Assembly: GCA_947177085.1 (NCBI GenBank)
Contig: CAMWTD010000015.1
Coordinates: 1-18,841 of the forward strand
Length of the DNA: 18,841 nucleotides
Direction: 5' to 3'
Source: an uncultured Desulfovibrio sp.
GTDB taxonomy: Bacteria; Desulfobacterota; Desulfovibrionia; Desulfovibrionales; Desulfovibrionaceae
Within the stretch, counting starts at the first letter, position 1; each line of letters opens with the position of its first letter. Of the stretch, positions 7,255 to 14,473 are shown one piece after another. The notes under the pieces were generated by a model, which searched no databases, was not told where the DNA came from, and saw nothing but the letters and a program-made list of their open reading frames with translations. The position numbers and the translations under genes were made by a program.

Positions 7255-7992
7255 ATGTCCGGTCACAGCAAATGGGCCAATATCCAGCACCGCAAAGGCC
7301 GCCAGGACGCCAAGCGCGGCAAGGTGTTCACCAAGGCCGCCAAGGAGATCATCATCGCCGCCAAGAACGGCGGCGACCCGTCCGGCAATCCGCGCCTGCG
7401 CGCGGCCATCGCGGCGGCCAAGGCCGTCAACCTGCCCAAGGACAAGATCGAGGCGGCCATCCGCAAGGGCACGGGCGAGGACGCGGGCGGCGACATCGCC
7501 GAAGCCTTTTACGAAGGTTACGGCCCGGGCGGCATCGCCATCATGGTGGAGGTCGCCACGGACAACAAGAACCGCACCGTGGCCGAGGTGCGCCACCTCT
7601 TCACCAAGCACGGCGGGGCCATGGGCGAGAACGGCAGCGTGGCCTGGATGTTCGAGCGCAAGGGCGTCATCGCCGTGCCCCGCGCCGACTACGCCGAGGA
7701 CGCCATCATGGAGGCCGCCCTGGAGGCCGGGGCCGACGACGTCATCGACGACGAGGAGGTCTGGACCATCCAGACGGCCATGGCCGACTTCGCGGCCGTG
7801 CGCGACGCGCTGGAGGCCGCGGGCGTGACCATGGAGTCCGCCGAGCTCGCCATGGTCCCCGCCAACCTCGTGGCCGTCAACGCCGAGACGGGCGTCAAGC
7901 TGCTCAGGCTCATGGACGCGCTGGACGACAATGACGACGTGCAGAACGTCTACGTCAACGCGGACTTCCCGGACGACATGCCCACGGACTAG
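7255..7992 (+). CDS. yebC: YebC/PmpR family protein (transcription regulator / translation factor)
   Basis: A 245-residue YebC-family protein, full length. It opens with the invariant MSGHSKWANIQHRKGRQDAK and continues with KAAKEIIIAAKNGG, LPKDKIEAAIRKGTG, YEGYGPGGIAIMVE, DNKNRTVAEVRHLFTKHGG and FERKGVI, the ordered blocks of the family. Members have been described as DNA-binding regulators, and more recently as factors that help ribosomes through proline stretches; this sequence cannot separate the two. GGGGAGG ends five bases before the ATG, a strong ribosome site that fixes the start. YebC is commonly next to ruvC, as here after one intervening gene. Confidence 0.96.
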   Translation: MSGHSKWANIQHRKGRQDAKRGKVFTKAAKEIIIAAKNGGDPSGNPRLRAAIAAAKAVNLPKDKIEAAIRKGTGEDAGGDIAEAFYEGYGPGGIAIMVEVATDNKNRTVAEVRHLFTKHGGAMGENGSVAWMFERKGVIAVPRADYAEDAIMEAALEAGADDVIDDEEVWTIQTAMADFAAVRDALEAAGVTMESAELAMVPANLVAVNAETGVKLLRLMDALDDNDDVQNVYVNADFPDDMPTD

Positions 7993-8006
7993 GAACGAAC
8001 TGCTGC

Positions 8007-8045
8007 CCCTGCCCGTGTGCCTGCCACCCCGGTACATGGGCAGGG
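8007..8045 (+). other. Inverted repeat between yebC and the following gene
   Basis: CCCTGCCC (8007-8014) and GGGCAGGG (8038-8045) form a perfect 8-bp stem around a 23-nt loop. There is no U-run after it, so it is a weak terminator candidate at best. It could also be a leader structure for the gene starting at 8071. Confidence 0.35.
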
Positions 8046-8070
8046 ACATGTGGTATGAGAGGTGAGCCGG

Positions 8071-8460
8071 ATGACCCTGTGCGCACGGGATGCCTATGAG
8101 AAAGACGGCCCGGAGCGGGCAAAACTGATTACCCAAATCAGGGCGCTCCTGCCGCTCATTGAACACTTGAAAGGAGAAATCACTTTCAAGGCCCTCTATG
8201 ATGCTCTTAATGGGCCGACGCTCAAGTATAGCGGTTCCTGTGCGCAAGACGCAAAATGGGCGCGGAAAATTCGCAACGAGGCTCAGGCAAAGGGCATCAC
8301 CATAGATGAGTGGGAGCAACTGCGTGTAGCGCCGTCAGAAGAGAAAAATGCCAATGAGGCGCTTCGTCAATTCATTCTGGACAATAAAGAGGCTCTCGGG
8401 GGCCACTTTGTAAGGGAAAAATTCGGGAAGCGCACGCGCTACACGTGGAGACCCCTTTAG
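8071..8460 (+). CDS. Hypothetical protein, unrecognised, lodged between yebC and ruvC
   Basis: I do not recognise this 129-residue protein. It is soluble-looking, without signal peptide or membrane segment, rich in charged residues, with helical stretches around KLITQIRALLPLIEHLKGEI and EEKNANEALRQFILDNKEA, and a basic tail (REKFGKRTRYTWRPL). The ATG at 8071 has AGAGGTGA at a good distance; a GTG nine bases earlier is possible but has no better site. Codon use and base composition are noticeably less G+C-rich than yebC and ruvC, which suggests later acquisition. It sits in the gap of the common yebC-ruvC pair on the same strand. The basic C-terminus might bind nucleic acid, but that is only a guess. 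Confidence 0.7.
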   Translation: MTLCARDAYEKDGPERAKLITQIRALLPLIEHLKGEITFKALYDALNGPTLKYSGSCAQDAKWARKIRNEAQAKGITIDEWEQLRVAPSEEKNANEALRQFILDNKEALGGHFVREKFGKRTRYTWRPL

Positions 8461-8572
8461 TACGCCGGCTTTTGGCCCGGAGGGCGGCCAGCACAGCCTG
8501 CGGTTTTCCCCGTGGCGGCGTCAGGTCCGCAGGCCGCTCCCGCCTCCCCTGCCCCAGCAAGGATTTCCTTCC

Positions 8573-9115
8573 ATGGCTGCCATAACCGTCATCGGCATCG
8601 ACCCCGGCTCGCAACGCACGGGCTGGGGCGTGGTGCGGGAGGTCTCTGGCGTGCTCTCGCTGGTGGAGTGCGGCGTGGTGCGCACGGCAAACGGCCGCGG
8701 AGGTCAGGAGGGACCGGGTGCGCCAGCGGGCGACTTTTCCCGCAGGCTCGCGCGCATCTATCACGAGCTCGCCGCCATCCTCGGGCGGCATCGGCCGGAT
8801 CAGGCGGCCATGGAGCAGGTCTTCACCGCCAAGAACGCGGCCAGCGCCCTCAAGCTGGGGCAGGCGCGCGGGGCCGCCGTGGCGGCCTGCGCCGCCGCCG
8901 GGCTGGACGTTGCCGACTACGCCCCCACCCTCGTCAAGAAATCCCTCGTGGGCACGGGCCGCGCCGAAAAAGAGCAGGTGGCCTTCATGGTGCGCCGCCT
9001 GCTCAATGTGCGAACCGAGGCGTCAGCCAAATGGCCGCTGGACGCCTCGGACGCCCTCGCCGTTGCCATCTGCCACCTGGGGATGCGCCGTTTTGCCGCC
9101 TTGCGGGGCCGCTGA
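8573..9115 (+). CDS. ruvC: Crossover junction endodeoxyribonuclease RuvC
   Basis: A 180-residue Holliday-junction resolvase working with RuvAB. The four catalytic acids are in their family contexts: D10 in IGIDPGS, E81 in MEQVF, D157 and D160 in LDASDALAVA. LKLGQARG and the basic run LVKKSLVGTGRAEKEQV are also typical. An extra ~12-residue Gly/Pro-rich stretch (about 41-54) lies where most RuvC proteins have a short turn. An AAGGA lies upstream of the ATG. No ruvA or ruvB follows on this strand; the next plus-strand unit is a small-RNA-like locus. Confidence 0.96.
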   Translation: MAAITVIGIDPGSQRTGWGVVREVSGVLSLVECGVVRTANGRGGQEGPGAPAGDFSRRLARIYHELAAILGRHRPDQAAMEQVFTAKNAASALKLGQARGAAVAACAAAGLDVADYAPTLVKKSLVGTGRAEKEQVAFMVRRLLNVRTEASAKWPLDASDALAVAICHLGMRRFAALRGR

Positions 9116-9217
9116 GGGAGCGCCGGGCCGCGTGGATTGAAACGGGCGCGCCTCAGGGGTGGCGTCGCGTCCGCGCGTCAGGCCGTGGCACGGCGCCCCA
9201 TACACCGGGCGACGAAT

Positions 9218-9245
9218 TTGACTTTTCCGCCAAAGTCCCTATACT
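9218..9245 (+). promoter_or_regulatory. Sigma-70 promoter with no protein gene behind it
   Basis: TTGACT (9218-9223), a 16-bp spacer and TATACT (9240-9245) make one of the best promoter matches in the window. It reads toward a terminator at 9295-9327, with no plausible ORF between them. Confidence 0.7.
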
Positions 9246-9251
9246 TGTTAT

Positions 9252-9325
9252 CAAGCTGTGTATCAGTACAGAATCCACCCCCGCAGGGGGAACTCCGCCC
9301 CGGCACGTTCCGGGGCGGTTTTAGT
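9252..9325 (+). ncRNA. Candidate small RNA of about 75 nt
   Basis: This is the stretch between the predicted start (7 bases after the -10 at 9245) and the end of an intrinsic terminator. It contains a short unstructured head, a hairpin CCCCC-GCA-GGGGG (9278-9290) and the terminator stem. No ribosome site and no credible ORF ending before the terminator are present, so a non-coding product is the simplest reading. I do not recognise it as a known RNA family. The bases 9286-9296 can pair with the ribosome site of the oppositely transcribed gene at 9459-10370. Existence of the transcript is inferred from signals only. Confidence 0.5.
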
Positions 9326-9327
9326 TT
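9295..9327 (+). terminator. Intrinsic terminator
   Basis: CCGCCCCGG (9295-9303), loop CACGTT, CCGGGGCGG (9310-9318), then TTTTAGTTT. A perfect 9-bp G+C stem with a U-rich tail; it ends the candidate small RNA and would also stop read-through from ruvC. Confidence 0.8.
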
Positions 9328-9398
9328 CGGCCCACACCACCCGGGCGCGAGGGCGAGGGCGGCTTCCCCGGCCACGCACCCAGTTCCCTGCAAACCAC

Positions 9399-9432
9399 AA
9401 AGGGCGTCGCTCCGGCCGGAGCGACGCCCTTT
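9399..9432. terminator. Perfect 17-bp palindromic terminator
   Basis: AAAGGGCGTCGCTCCGG and its exact complement meet at 9415/9416, with A- and T-runs at the two ends, so it can work on both strands. It lies 27 bp after the minus-strand stop at 9459 and most likely terminates that gene. Confidence 0.7.
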
Positions 9433-9458
9433 TCAACACTTCAGGCCCTGTTTCGCCC

Positions 9459-10370
9459 TTACGGACGCTTGGGCGCGCCCTTGGGGATCATGGAATAGCG
9501 GTAGATCTCGCTGATTTCCTTGTCATAGCCGGGGTAGAAGCCCTTGCCCATGCCAAGCACGATGCGCGCGCCCCGATTCATGAGCACGAGCAGGTCGCCA
9601 GTGGCCGGATCAACGCAAAGGCCCTCGATCTCGCCCTGCTTGATGGCCTCGTCCAGGGTCTTTTCCAGCACCACCGGGGCGTTGGTGGCCGAGCTCACTT
9701 CCACGCGGTAGATGTGGTCGGGCTCGTTGTCGTCGGCCGTGCCGTCGTCGGCGGTGACGAAGAGCGCGCCGTCCACATAGTAGACGCCCTGCACCCACTG
9801 CGGCACGGGCTGGAGATGCACCTTGCGCAGGTACTTGCCCTTGAGGTCGTATTCATAGAGGTAGCGGCCGCTTTCCTCGCCCACCCAGGAGCACATCCAC
9901 ACCGTGCCCTTGACCGGGTCAACGGTGATGCCGGAGACTTCCTCCTGGCCGGACTTGGGCTCAAAGGCGAAGGTGCGCTTCAGCTTCAGCGTCTCGGCGT
10001 CATGCACGGCGATCTGGATGTCCTTGCCCACGCCGTCCATGAAGTTCTCGGCGCTGATGTAGAGCTCGCCGTTGTAGATGTCGATGTCGCCGATGTGGTT
10101 GGACGGGATGGAGTAGCCCTCGAAAGGCTTGGTGTTCTCCTTCACCAGCTTGCCGTCCATGTCATACTTGTAGAGGGCGGTGCTGCCGCTCACATAGATG
10201 AACTTGCCGTCGCAGGCCACGCCCTGCCGCCCGGCCACGGGGATGACGCTTTTCAGTTTATAGACGTACTTGGGCCCGGGGATCTTGGGGCCGTTCACCG
10301 GAGCGGTGGAGGCCATCTGGGGGAAGGCCAGGGCCAGGGCCAGGGCGGCAAGCGCCAGGAACTTGGGCAT
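9459..10370 (-). CDS. Exported beta-propeller-like protein, function unknown
   Basis: A 303-residue protein with a clear Sec signal peptide (MPKFLALAALALALAF, cleavage plausible after MASTA). The mature part has repeated short blades of the form GKFIYVSG-STALYKYD, DIYNGELYISAEN, GTVWMCSWVGEE-YLYEYDLKGKYL, DGALFVTADDGTAD-IYRVE and ATGDLLVLMNRG, the alternating pattern of propeller proteins (SMP-30/NHL/PQQ-like), so a periplasmic location is likely. No enzyme motif was recognised; acidic loops such as DDGTADDNEPDH might hold metal. The ATG at 10370 was preferred over upstream in-frame starts because AAGGAG precedes it and the signal peptide begins there. It is separated from the isomerase gene by a G+C-rich hairpin region, so it may be its own unit. 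Confidence 0.75.
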   Translation of the reverse strand: MPKFLALAALALALAFPQMASTAPVNGPKIPGPKYVYKLKSVIPVAGRQGVACDGKFIYVSGSTALYKYDMDGKLVKENTKPFEGYSIPSNHIGDIDIYNGELYISAENFMDGVGKDIQIAVHDAETLKLKRTFAFEPKSGQEEVSGITVDPVKGTVWMCSWVGEESGRYLYEYDLKGKYLRKVHLQPVPQWVQGVYYVDGALFVTADDGTADDNEPDHIYRVEVSSATNAPVVLEKTLDEAIKQGEIEGLCVDPATGDLLVLMNRGARIVLGMGKGFYPGYDKEISEIYRYSMIPKGAPKRP

Positions 10371-10444
10371 GAGGGAACTCCTTCCGTGTTCGGGTTGGCG
10401 GCCGCAAACCTGCCGCGGAGGCCTTGCCGGGCCGGGGCCCGGGA

Positions 10445-10536
10445 GACCGGCCGGTCGCGGGCCCACAACGGGCGCGCCCCGGCGGGCGCGGCCCGCTTTC
10501 GCGGGACGCGCGCCCCACCCCGGCAGGACGCCGGGG
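10445..10536 (-). other. Cluster of G+C-rich hairpins between the isomerase and propeller genes
   Basis: Three stems lie in the 173-bp gap: GACCGGCCGGTC (10445-10456), CCCGC-TTTC-GCGGG (10492-10505, GAAA tetraloop on the minus strand) and CCCCGGC-AGGAC-GCCGGGG (10518-10536). None has a U-run on the minus strand. They could stabilise mRNA ends or act as a factor-dependent termination zone. Confidence 0.4.
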
Positions 10537-10543
10537 ACTCTGC

Positions 10544-11200
10544 CTATTCCACGACCTCGGCCTTCTTGATGATCACGGGCGTCACGGGCACGTCTTCATA
10601 GTGCCCCTTGCGCCCGGTGGTCACGGCCTCGATCTTGTCCACCACGTTCTGCCCCTGGATGACCTTGCCGAAGACCGCATAGCCCCAGCCCTGCGGCGTC
10701 TTGGCCTTGAAATCCAGAAAGTCGTTGTTCTTGGTGTTGATGAAGAACTGCGAGCTCGCCGAATGCGGGTCGGACGTGCGCGCCATGGCGATGGTGTACT
10801 TCTGGTTGCGCAGGCCGTTGTCCGCCTCGTTGCGGATGGGGGCCACGGTGCGCTTTTCCTTGAGCTCCGGCGTCATGCCGCCCCCCTGGATCATGAAATC
10901 CTTGATGACGCGGTGGAAGACCGTACCGTCATAGTGCCCGGATTTCACATACTGGATGAAGTTGGCCACGGTGATGGGGGCCTTGCGGGCGTCGAGCCTG
11001 AGCACAATGTCGCCGAGGCTGGTCTCCAGCTTGACCACGGGGTCGGCCGCGGGCTGCGCCGCCTGCGAGGAGGCGGGAGCCGCGCCCACGGCGAGGGCGG
11101 AGAACAGGGCCGCGCCCAGCGCGGCCATGACAGCGCCGCGCAGGATGCGGCCGAACTTCCCGGCCAGCGCCCGCGGGGCTATGGAGAGGGTATCCTGCAT
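10544..11200 (-). CDS. Exported peptidyl-prolyl cis-trans isomerase, cyclophilin type
   Basis: A 218-residue cyclophilin. After an N-terminal export segment (basic GKFGRILRG followed by a hydrophobic AVMAALGAALFSALAVGA run and an Ala-rich linker) the catalytic domain starts near residue 55: VKLETSLGDIVLRLDA, FHRVIKDFMIQGGG (95-108, with the catalytic Arg97), SASSQFFINTKNN and YAVFGKVIQGQNVVDKI. This is the PpiA/PpiB group that speeds prolyl isomerisation, here probably in the periplasm. The ATG at 11200 was chosen because AAAGGAG sits 7 bases before it; starts at 11227 and 11293 lack that. It lies 61 bp after dapA. Confidence 0.92.
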   Translation of the reverse strand: MQDTLSIAPRALAGKFGRILRGAVMAALGAALFSALAVGAAPASSQAAQPAADPVVKLETSLGDIVLRLDARKAPITVANFIQYVKSGHYDGTVFHRVIKDFMIQGGGMTPELKEKRTVAPIRNEADNGLRNQKYTIAMARTSDPHSASSQFFINTKNNDFLDFKAKTPQGWGYAVFGKVIQGQNVVDKIEAVTTGRKGHYEDVPVTPVIIKKAEVVE

Positions 11201-11261
11201 GAGAAAACTCCTTTCGGCTTGCTTCATCGTTATGCCGCCGCGCGCGGCCTGCCCGGCGGCG

Positions 11262-12143
11262 CTAGTCAATGAGCCCCTGGGCGCGCAACACATCCTTGAG
11301 GCGTTCCGTATCTTCGGGGCTCATGGCGCAGAGCGGCAGCCGCATCTCGTCCGACATGCGGCCCATGAGGGCCAGCGCGGTCTTGACCGGGATGGGGTTG
11401 CTCACCATGAACATGGCCTTGTGCAGCGGGAAGAGCTCGTGATGGATGGCGCGCGCCCCCGCGAGGTCGCCGCGCGCGAAGGCGTTGCACATGGCGGCCA
11501 CGCGCCCGGGCACGAGGTTGGAGGTGACGGAGATCACTCCCTGGCCGCCGAGCGCCATGAGCGCCAGTGCCGTGAGGTCGTCGCCGCTCATGACGCTGAA
11601 GCGCGCCGGGCAGCTTTCCAGCACCTGGCTCGCCTGGGCCATGTCGCCCGTGGCCTCCTTCACGCCCACCACATGCGGAAACTCCGCGGCAAGGCGCGCG
11701 AGCACCGGCGGCAACATGTTGCAGCCCGTGCGCCCCGGCACATTGTAGGGCACGAGGGGGATGTCCACGGCCTCGGCGATGGCCTTGTAATGGAGATAGA
11801 GCCCCTCCTGGGTGGGCTTGTTGTAATAGGGCGTGATGAGCAGCGCGCCGTCCGCCCCGGCCTTTTGCGCGAAACGCGCGAGGCGGATGGCCTCCTGCGT
11901 GTTGTTGGAGCCCGCCCCGGCGAGCACGGGCACGCGCCCGGCCGCCTGCTCGATGCAGATCTCGATGACGCGCTCATGCTCCTCATGGGTGAGCGTGGCT
12001 GATTCCCCGGTGGTCCCGCAGGGCACGAGGCCGTGGATGCCCTCGGAAATCTGGTTCTCGATGAAGGCGCGGTAGCCTTCCTCATCAATGGCGTTGTTCT
12101 TGAACGGCGTCACCAGGGCAGTCATCGCGCCGGAAAAAAACAT
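11262..12143 (-). CDS. dapA: 4-hydroxy-tetrahydrodipicolinate synthase
   Basis: A 293-residue TIM-barrel aldolase that condenses pyruvate with aspartate semialdehyde, the first committed step to lysine and meso-diaminopimelate. Schiff-base lysine K162 is in VGVKEATGD. Y133 in VPYNVPGRTG, the T44/T45 pair in PCGTTGESATL, and R138 complete the active-site set. The full length is normal. A clear AAGGAG precedes the ATG. It follows the HU/IHF gene by 90 bp and precedes the cyclophilin by 61 bp; cotranscription is possible but there is no functional link. Confidence 0.96.
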   Translation of the reverse strand: MFFSGAMTALVTPFKNNAIDEEGYRAFIENQISEGIHGLVPCGTTGESATLTHEEHERVIEICIEQAAGRVPVLAGAGSNNTQEAIRLARFAQKAGADGALLITPYYNKPTQEGLYLHYKAIAEAVDIPLVPYNVPGRTGCNMLPPVLARLAAEFPHVVGVKEATGDMAQASQVLESCPARFSVMSGDDLTALALMALGGQGVISVTSNLVPGRVAAMCNAFARGDLAGARAIHHELFPLHKAMFMVSNPIPVKTALALMGRMSDEMRLPLCAMSPEDTERLKDVLRAQGLID

Positions 12144-12233
12144 GGGATACTCCTTGCGGAACTGTCGTTTTCAACGTCGTTTTCAGCGGAGGGGGCCGGA
12201 AATACGGGCTCCCGGGTAGCGGCGGCCCTGCGC

Positions 12234-12509
12234 TCAACTGTTGATGAATTCCTTGAGTTCCTTGCCGGCGCGGAAAAAGGGCAGCCGCTTGGGAACCACT
12301 TCCACGCTCTCGCCGGTCTTGGGATTGCGGCCGGAATAGCCGCCGTATTCCTTGATCTTGAAGCTGCCAAAACCGCGGATCTCGATGCGCTCGCCCGCGA
12401 TAAGCGACTTTTTCATGGCGTCGATGAAGGTGTTGACCACCAGGGACGCGTCATCAAAGGGGATATTGCTTTCTTCGGCAAGCGCCTTGATAAGCTCGCT
12501 CTTGTTCAT
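12234..12509 (-). CDS. HU/IHF-family DNA-binding protein
   Basis: A 91-residue histone-like protein. It shows MNKSELIKALAEE, the central IRGFGSFKIKEYGGYSGRNP with the DNA-contacting arm RNPKTGESVEVVP, and the closing PFFRAGKELKEFIN, which together define the HU/IHF family. These dimers bend DNA and shape the nucleoid. HU versus IHF subunit cannot be settled by eye; the arm ends RNPKTGE, which is shared by both. GGAGG lies just before the ATG. Confidence 0.95.
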   Translation of the reverse strand: MNKSELIKALAEESNIPFDDASLVVNTFIDAMKKSLIAGERIEIRGFGSFKIKEYGGYSGRNPKTGESVEVVPKRLPFFRAGKELKEFINS

Positions 12510-12856
12510 GATGCCTCCGTCGGCTCTGTTTCACTGCCCGTGGAGGATGGGACTCTCTCGGGAGAGGGTCGCCGCCGCGCCGCACGGCAGGCGACCAACC
12601 TTGGAACACGCAATGCCGTACCCTACGGCAAAGCTCAGGATTGGGCAAGAGGCGGCCGGGCGAAAGCCGGGCCGGTGGAGCCGGGAGCTCAGGGCTCCAT
12701 GGGCCGCAGGGCCAAAGCCCCCGAGCGGCGCGTGCGGCCTGCCGCAACGCATCCCCTGCGCTTTCAGGTTTCTCTCCCCGCACTCCGTAAACCCGCGCAT
12801 ATAAGGCTTTGAGTTCGCGGGCAAAACGGCATTGAGCAACCCTGCCGGAAGCCGTC
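12510..12856. other. Gene-poor stretch upstream of the HU/IHF gene
   Basis: About 350 bp with no convincing gene. A minus-strand reading frame continues from here toward 12972 but lacks a ribosome site and shows biased low-complexity residues. A small inverted repeat, GACTCTCTC-GGGAGAGGGTC, lies near 12552-12571. The HU/IHF promoter should be here on the minus strand, but no clear -35/-10 pair was found. Confidence 0.4.
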
Positions 12857-12884
12857 TTGACTTCGGCCGGCCACGCACTATCCT
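12857..12884 (+). promoter_or_regulatory. Sigma-70-type promoter upstream of the coiled-coil protein gene
   Basis: TTGACT (12857-12862), a 16-bp spacer, TATCCT (12879-12884). It points at the gene starting at 13050 and implies a long leader of about 160 nt. Confidence 0.5.
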
Positions 12885-12890
12885 TGAACC

Positions 12891-13049
12891 AATATCTATC
12901 ATAATATCGTCGGCGCGGCCATGCGGCTGCCCGCCTGAAACCATTGTCAGCGGCAGAGGCGAAACCCTCCACTCCGACACCCGGGGAGTCTTCCGGGAAA
13001 AGGCGGACGGGGGAGCCGGCAGCGCTGGCGCAATCACACGGAGATGACC
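12891..13049 (+). other. Long structured 5' leader, possibly regulatory
   Basis: The leader contains two mutually exclusive small hairpins: ACTCC (12971-12975) with GGAGT (12985-12989), or CCCGG (12980-12984) with CCGGG (12993-12997). It also has a GCCGGCAGCGCTGGC near-palindrome shortly before the ribosome site. It matches no riboswitch class that I can recognise. Confidence 0.3.
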
Positions 13050-13820
13050 ATGATACGGGAAAAAGTGTTGCAGATGCTGCTGGATTCCGCCCCCGAGGAC
13101 TGGATCGTCCATGACATGGGGGATGGCCGCACGGTGAGCGTGTACACGCCTGATCCGCGCCTCTGGATCATCAATGACCCCACGTTTGGCTGGCAACCTA
13201 ATACTGATACAGCGTCCTGGCTCCCCTCCCCTGACGCGTGGTACTATATGCTGCCCGTCATGTATGGATGCTCCTTGGTCTTCTTGATCGTGGTGAGCGT
13301 GGACGGCGGTGCGGGCGGCGGCGATGGCGGCATGGCCGGCGCGTGCCTGCCCTGTCCCAGGCCGACGCCCGGGCCGGGGCGTCAAACCGTTCCCACCATA
13401 TCCCATAAGATTGTGAAGGTCGGCGTGCCGGATAATGGGCGGCTCGAGGAATATCTTGACCGTTACCGGCTTGAAGTGGAGGACGACGAGGACCGGGACG
13501 AGGACTGGCCCTGGGACTGGGAAAACTACGCGCGGGCGTGCGAAGAGGTGAGAAGGCGCGAATACCTGAAGGCGTGGGAAGAGGCCCAGAGGCTTCTCGA
13601 CGAGGCGGACGCGCTGATGCGCCGGGAACTGGACGAGGCGGACGCGCTGATGCGCCGGGAGCGGGACAGGGAGTTCGAGCGGAAATGCCGGGAGCTCGCC
13701 GAGGCGTACGCCCGGATGTGCGATGAAGTGGACAAGGAGTACGCACGGCTGCGCGAGGAGGAGGCCCAGGAACAGGAGGGCGAGGAGCAGTGCGGGCCCA
13801 CCCCAGGCTCGGGAATGTAG
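13050..13820 (+). CDS. Hypothetical single-pass membrane protein with an 11-residue-repeat coiled coil
   Basis: Not recognised. The 256-residue chain reads: a ~60-residue N-terminal domain rich in Trp/Asp/Pro; one hydrophobic segment at about 65-83 (WYYMLPVMYGCSLVFLIVV); a Gly-rich then Pro-rich linker (84-112); an acidic Trp-containing block around 142-160; and a highly charged helix to the C-terminus. In that helix residues 183-237 divide into five consecutive 11-mers: LDEADALMRRE twice, RDREFERKCRE, LAEAYARMCDE, VDKEYARLREE. This is hendecad spacing typical of straight or right-handed coiled coils. The second ATG (13050) is preferred because GGAG lies six bases upstream; the ATG at 13044 directly abuts that site. 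A promoter at 12857-12884 serves it. No neighbour suggests a role. Confidence 0.7.
   Translation: MIREKVLQMLLDSAPEDWIVHDMGDGRTVSVYTPDPRLWIINDPTFGWQPNTDTASWLPSPDAWYYMLPVMYGCSLVFLIVVSVDGGAGGGDGGMAGACLPCPRPTPGPGRQTVPTISHKIVKVGVPDNGRLEEYLDRYRLEVEDDEDRDEDWPWDWENYARACEEVRRREYLKAWEEAQRLLDEADALMRRELDEADALMRRERDREFERKCRELAEAYARMCDEVDKEYARLREEEAQEQEGEEQCGPTPGSGM
13599..13660 (+). repeat. Tandem 33-bp repeat inside the coiled-coil gene
   Basis: The 29 bases at 13599-13627 recur exactly at 13632-13660, a 33-bp period that encodes LDEADALMRRE twice. Identity at the DNA level, including third positions, means the duplication is recent or kept even by recombination. Confidence 0.9.
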
Positions 13821-14473
13821 CCCCCGCCGTCGGGCGATACCGGAGCCGATACAGGCCGCCTGCGCCTGCTCTTTTTTCTGACAGGTCCTTGGCGTCCAGC
13901 CGCGGCGGTGCGCCGCGCCGGAAACCGGGCCCGCCGCCGCAGGGCCGCCGGGCAACTCCGCGGGGCCGGCTCCAGAGCAAGGCCGGGATGACCGGGGCGA
14001 AGCTTTTCCCGCCGCGCTCTAGCAGGCCCGTGATTTTCCCGGCTGCCGTCACATGTGGGGGGCGTTCGCGCCCCCCGCTTCCGCCAGAAATCCCTCGGTG
14101 ATTTTCAAGACCGGCCGTCCGGCAACGCCGCTCCCCAGCGCCGGACGAGCGGCCTTAAGGTTGGCCCAGCGCTTGCGTTGGCCGGCAGGCGCGCTCGCTC
14201 ACCGCTTCGCGACGACTACAGCAAGCTGCGGGGTCGCTGCTGGCCTATCGCGCCGATGCGAAAGGCGGTGCGGGAACCTGGGAAGCCACAGGACGGCCTG
14301 GGGGCGCTCCTGGCTGCTGTGGGCGCTTGACGCCCGGCGTCTGCACGGGAGGCCCCGGAATGCGAAACGCCGCGCGCGGGTTCAGCCCGGGCGCGCGACG
14401 GACGCGGAAACTGTGTGCCCCCTCAGGGAAAAGAGCAAGCGGACGCCCGCCCATCCGTGAGGTTGCGCATATG
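13821..14473. other. 650-bp stretch without a convincing gene
   Basis: High-G+C sequence with overlapping open frames that look like chance. Two strong hairpins stand out: GGGGGGCG-TTCG-CGCCCCCC (14057-14076, a UUCG tetraloop) and GTCCGGC/GCCGGAC (14117-14123 with 14140-14146). No U-run, tRNA or known RNA signature was seen. Confidence 0.4.

Noticed and set aside
7234..8319. 361-codon minus-strand open frame opposite yebC
   Set aside because: It is antisense to a secure yebC gene, dominated by Val/Gly/His/Asp runs.
9258..10601. 447-codon plus-strand open frame opposite the propeller gene
   Set aside because: It begins inside the candidate small RNA, runs through two terminators, and mirrors a signal-peptide-bearing minus-strand gene with a good ribosome site.
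12454..12972. 172-codon minus-strand frame upstream of the HU/IHF gene
   Set aside because: It overlaps the HU/IHF start, lacks a ribosome site, and its residues are Arg/Pro/Ala biased; part of it (about 12720-12850) looks slightly more protein-like but not enough to call.
12891..13049. Cobalamin or TPP riboswitch in the leader
   Set aside because: Some purine-rich pieces resemble parts of these classes, but the conserved boxes are absent and the downstream gene has no link to either cofactor.
14053..14460. 135-codon plus-strand frame in the 13.8-14.5 kb gap
   Set aside because: No ribosome site, begins within a UUCG hairpin, and has random-looking Arg/Ala/Pro content.
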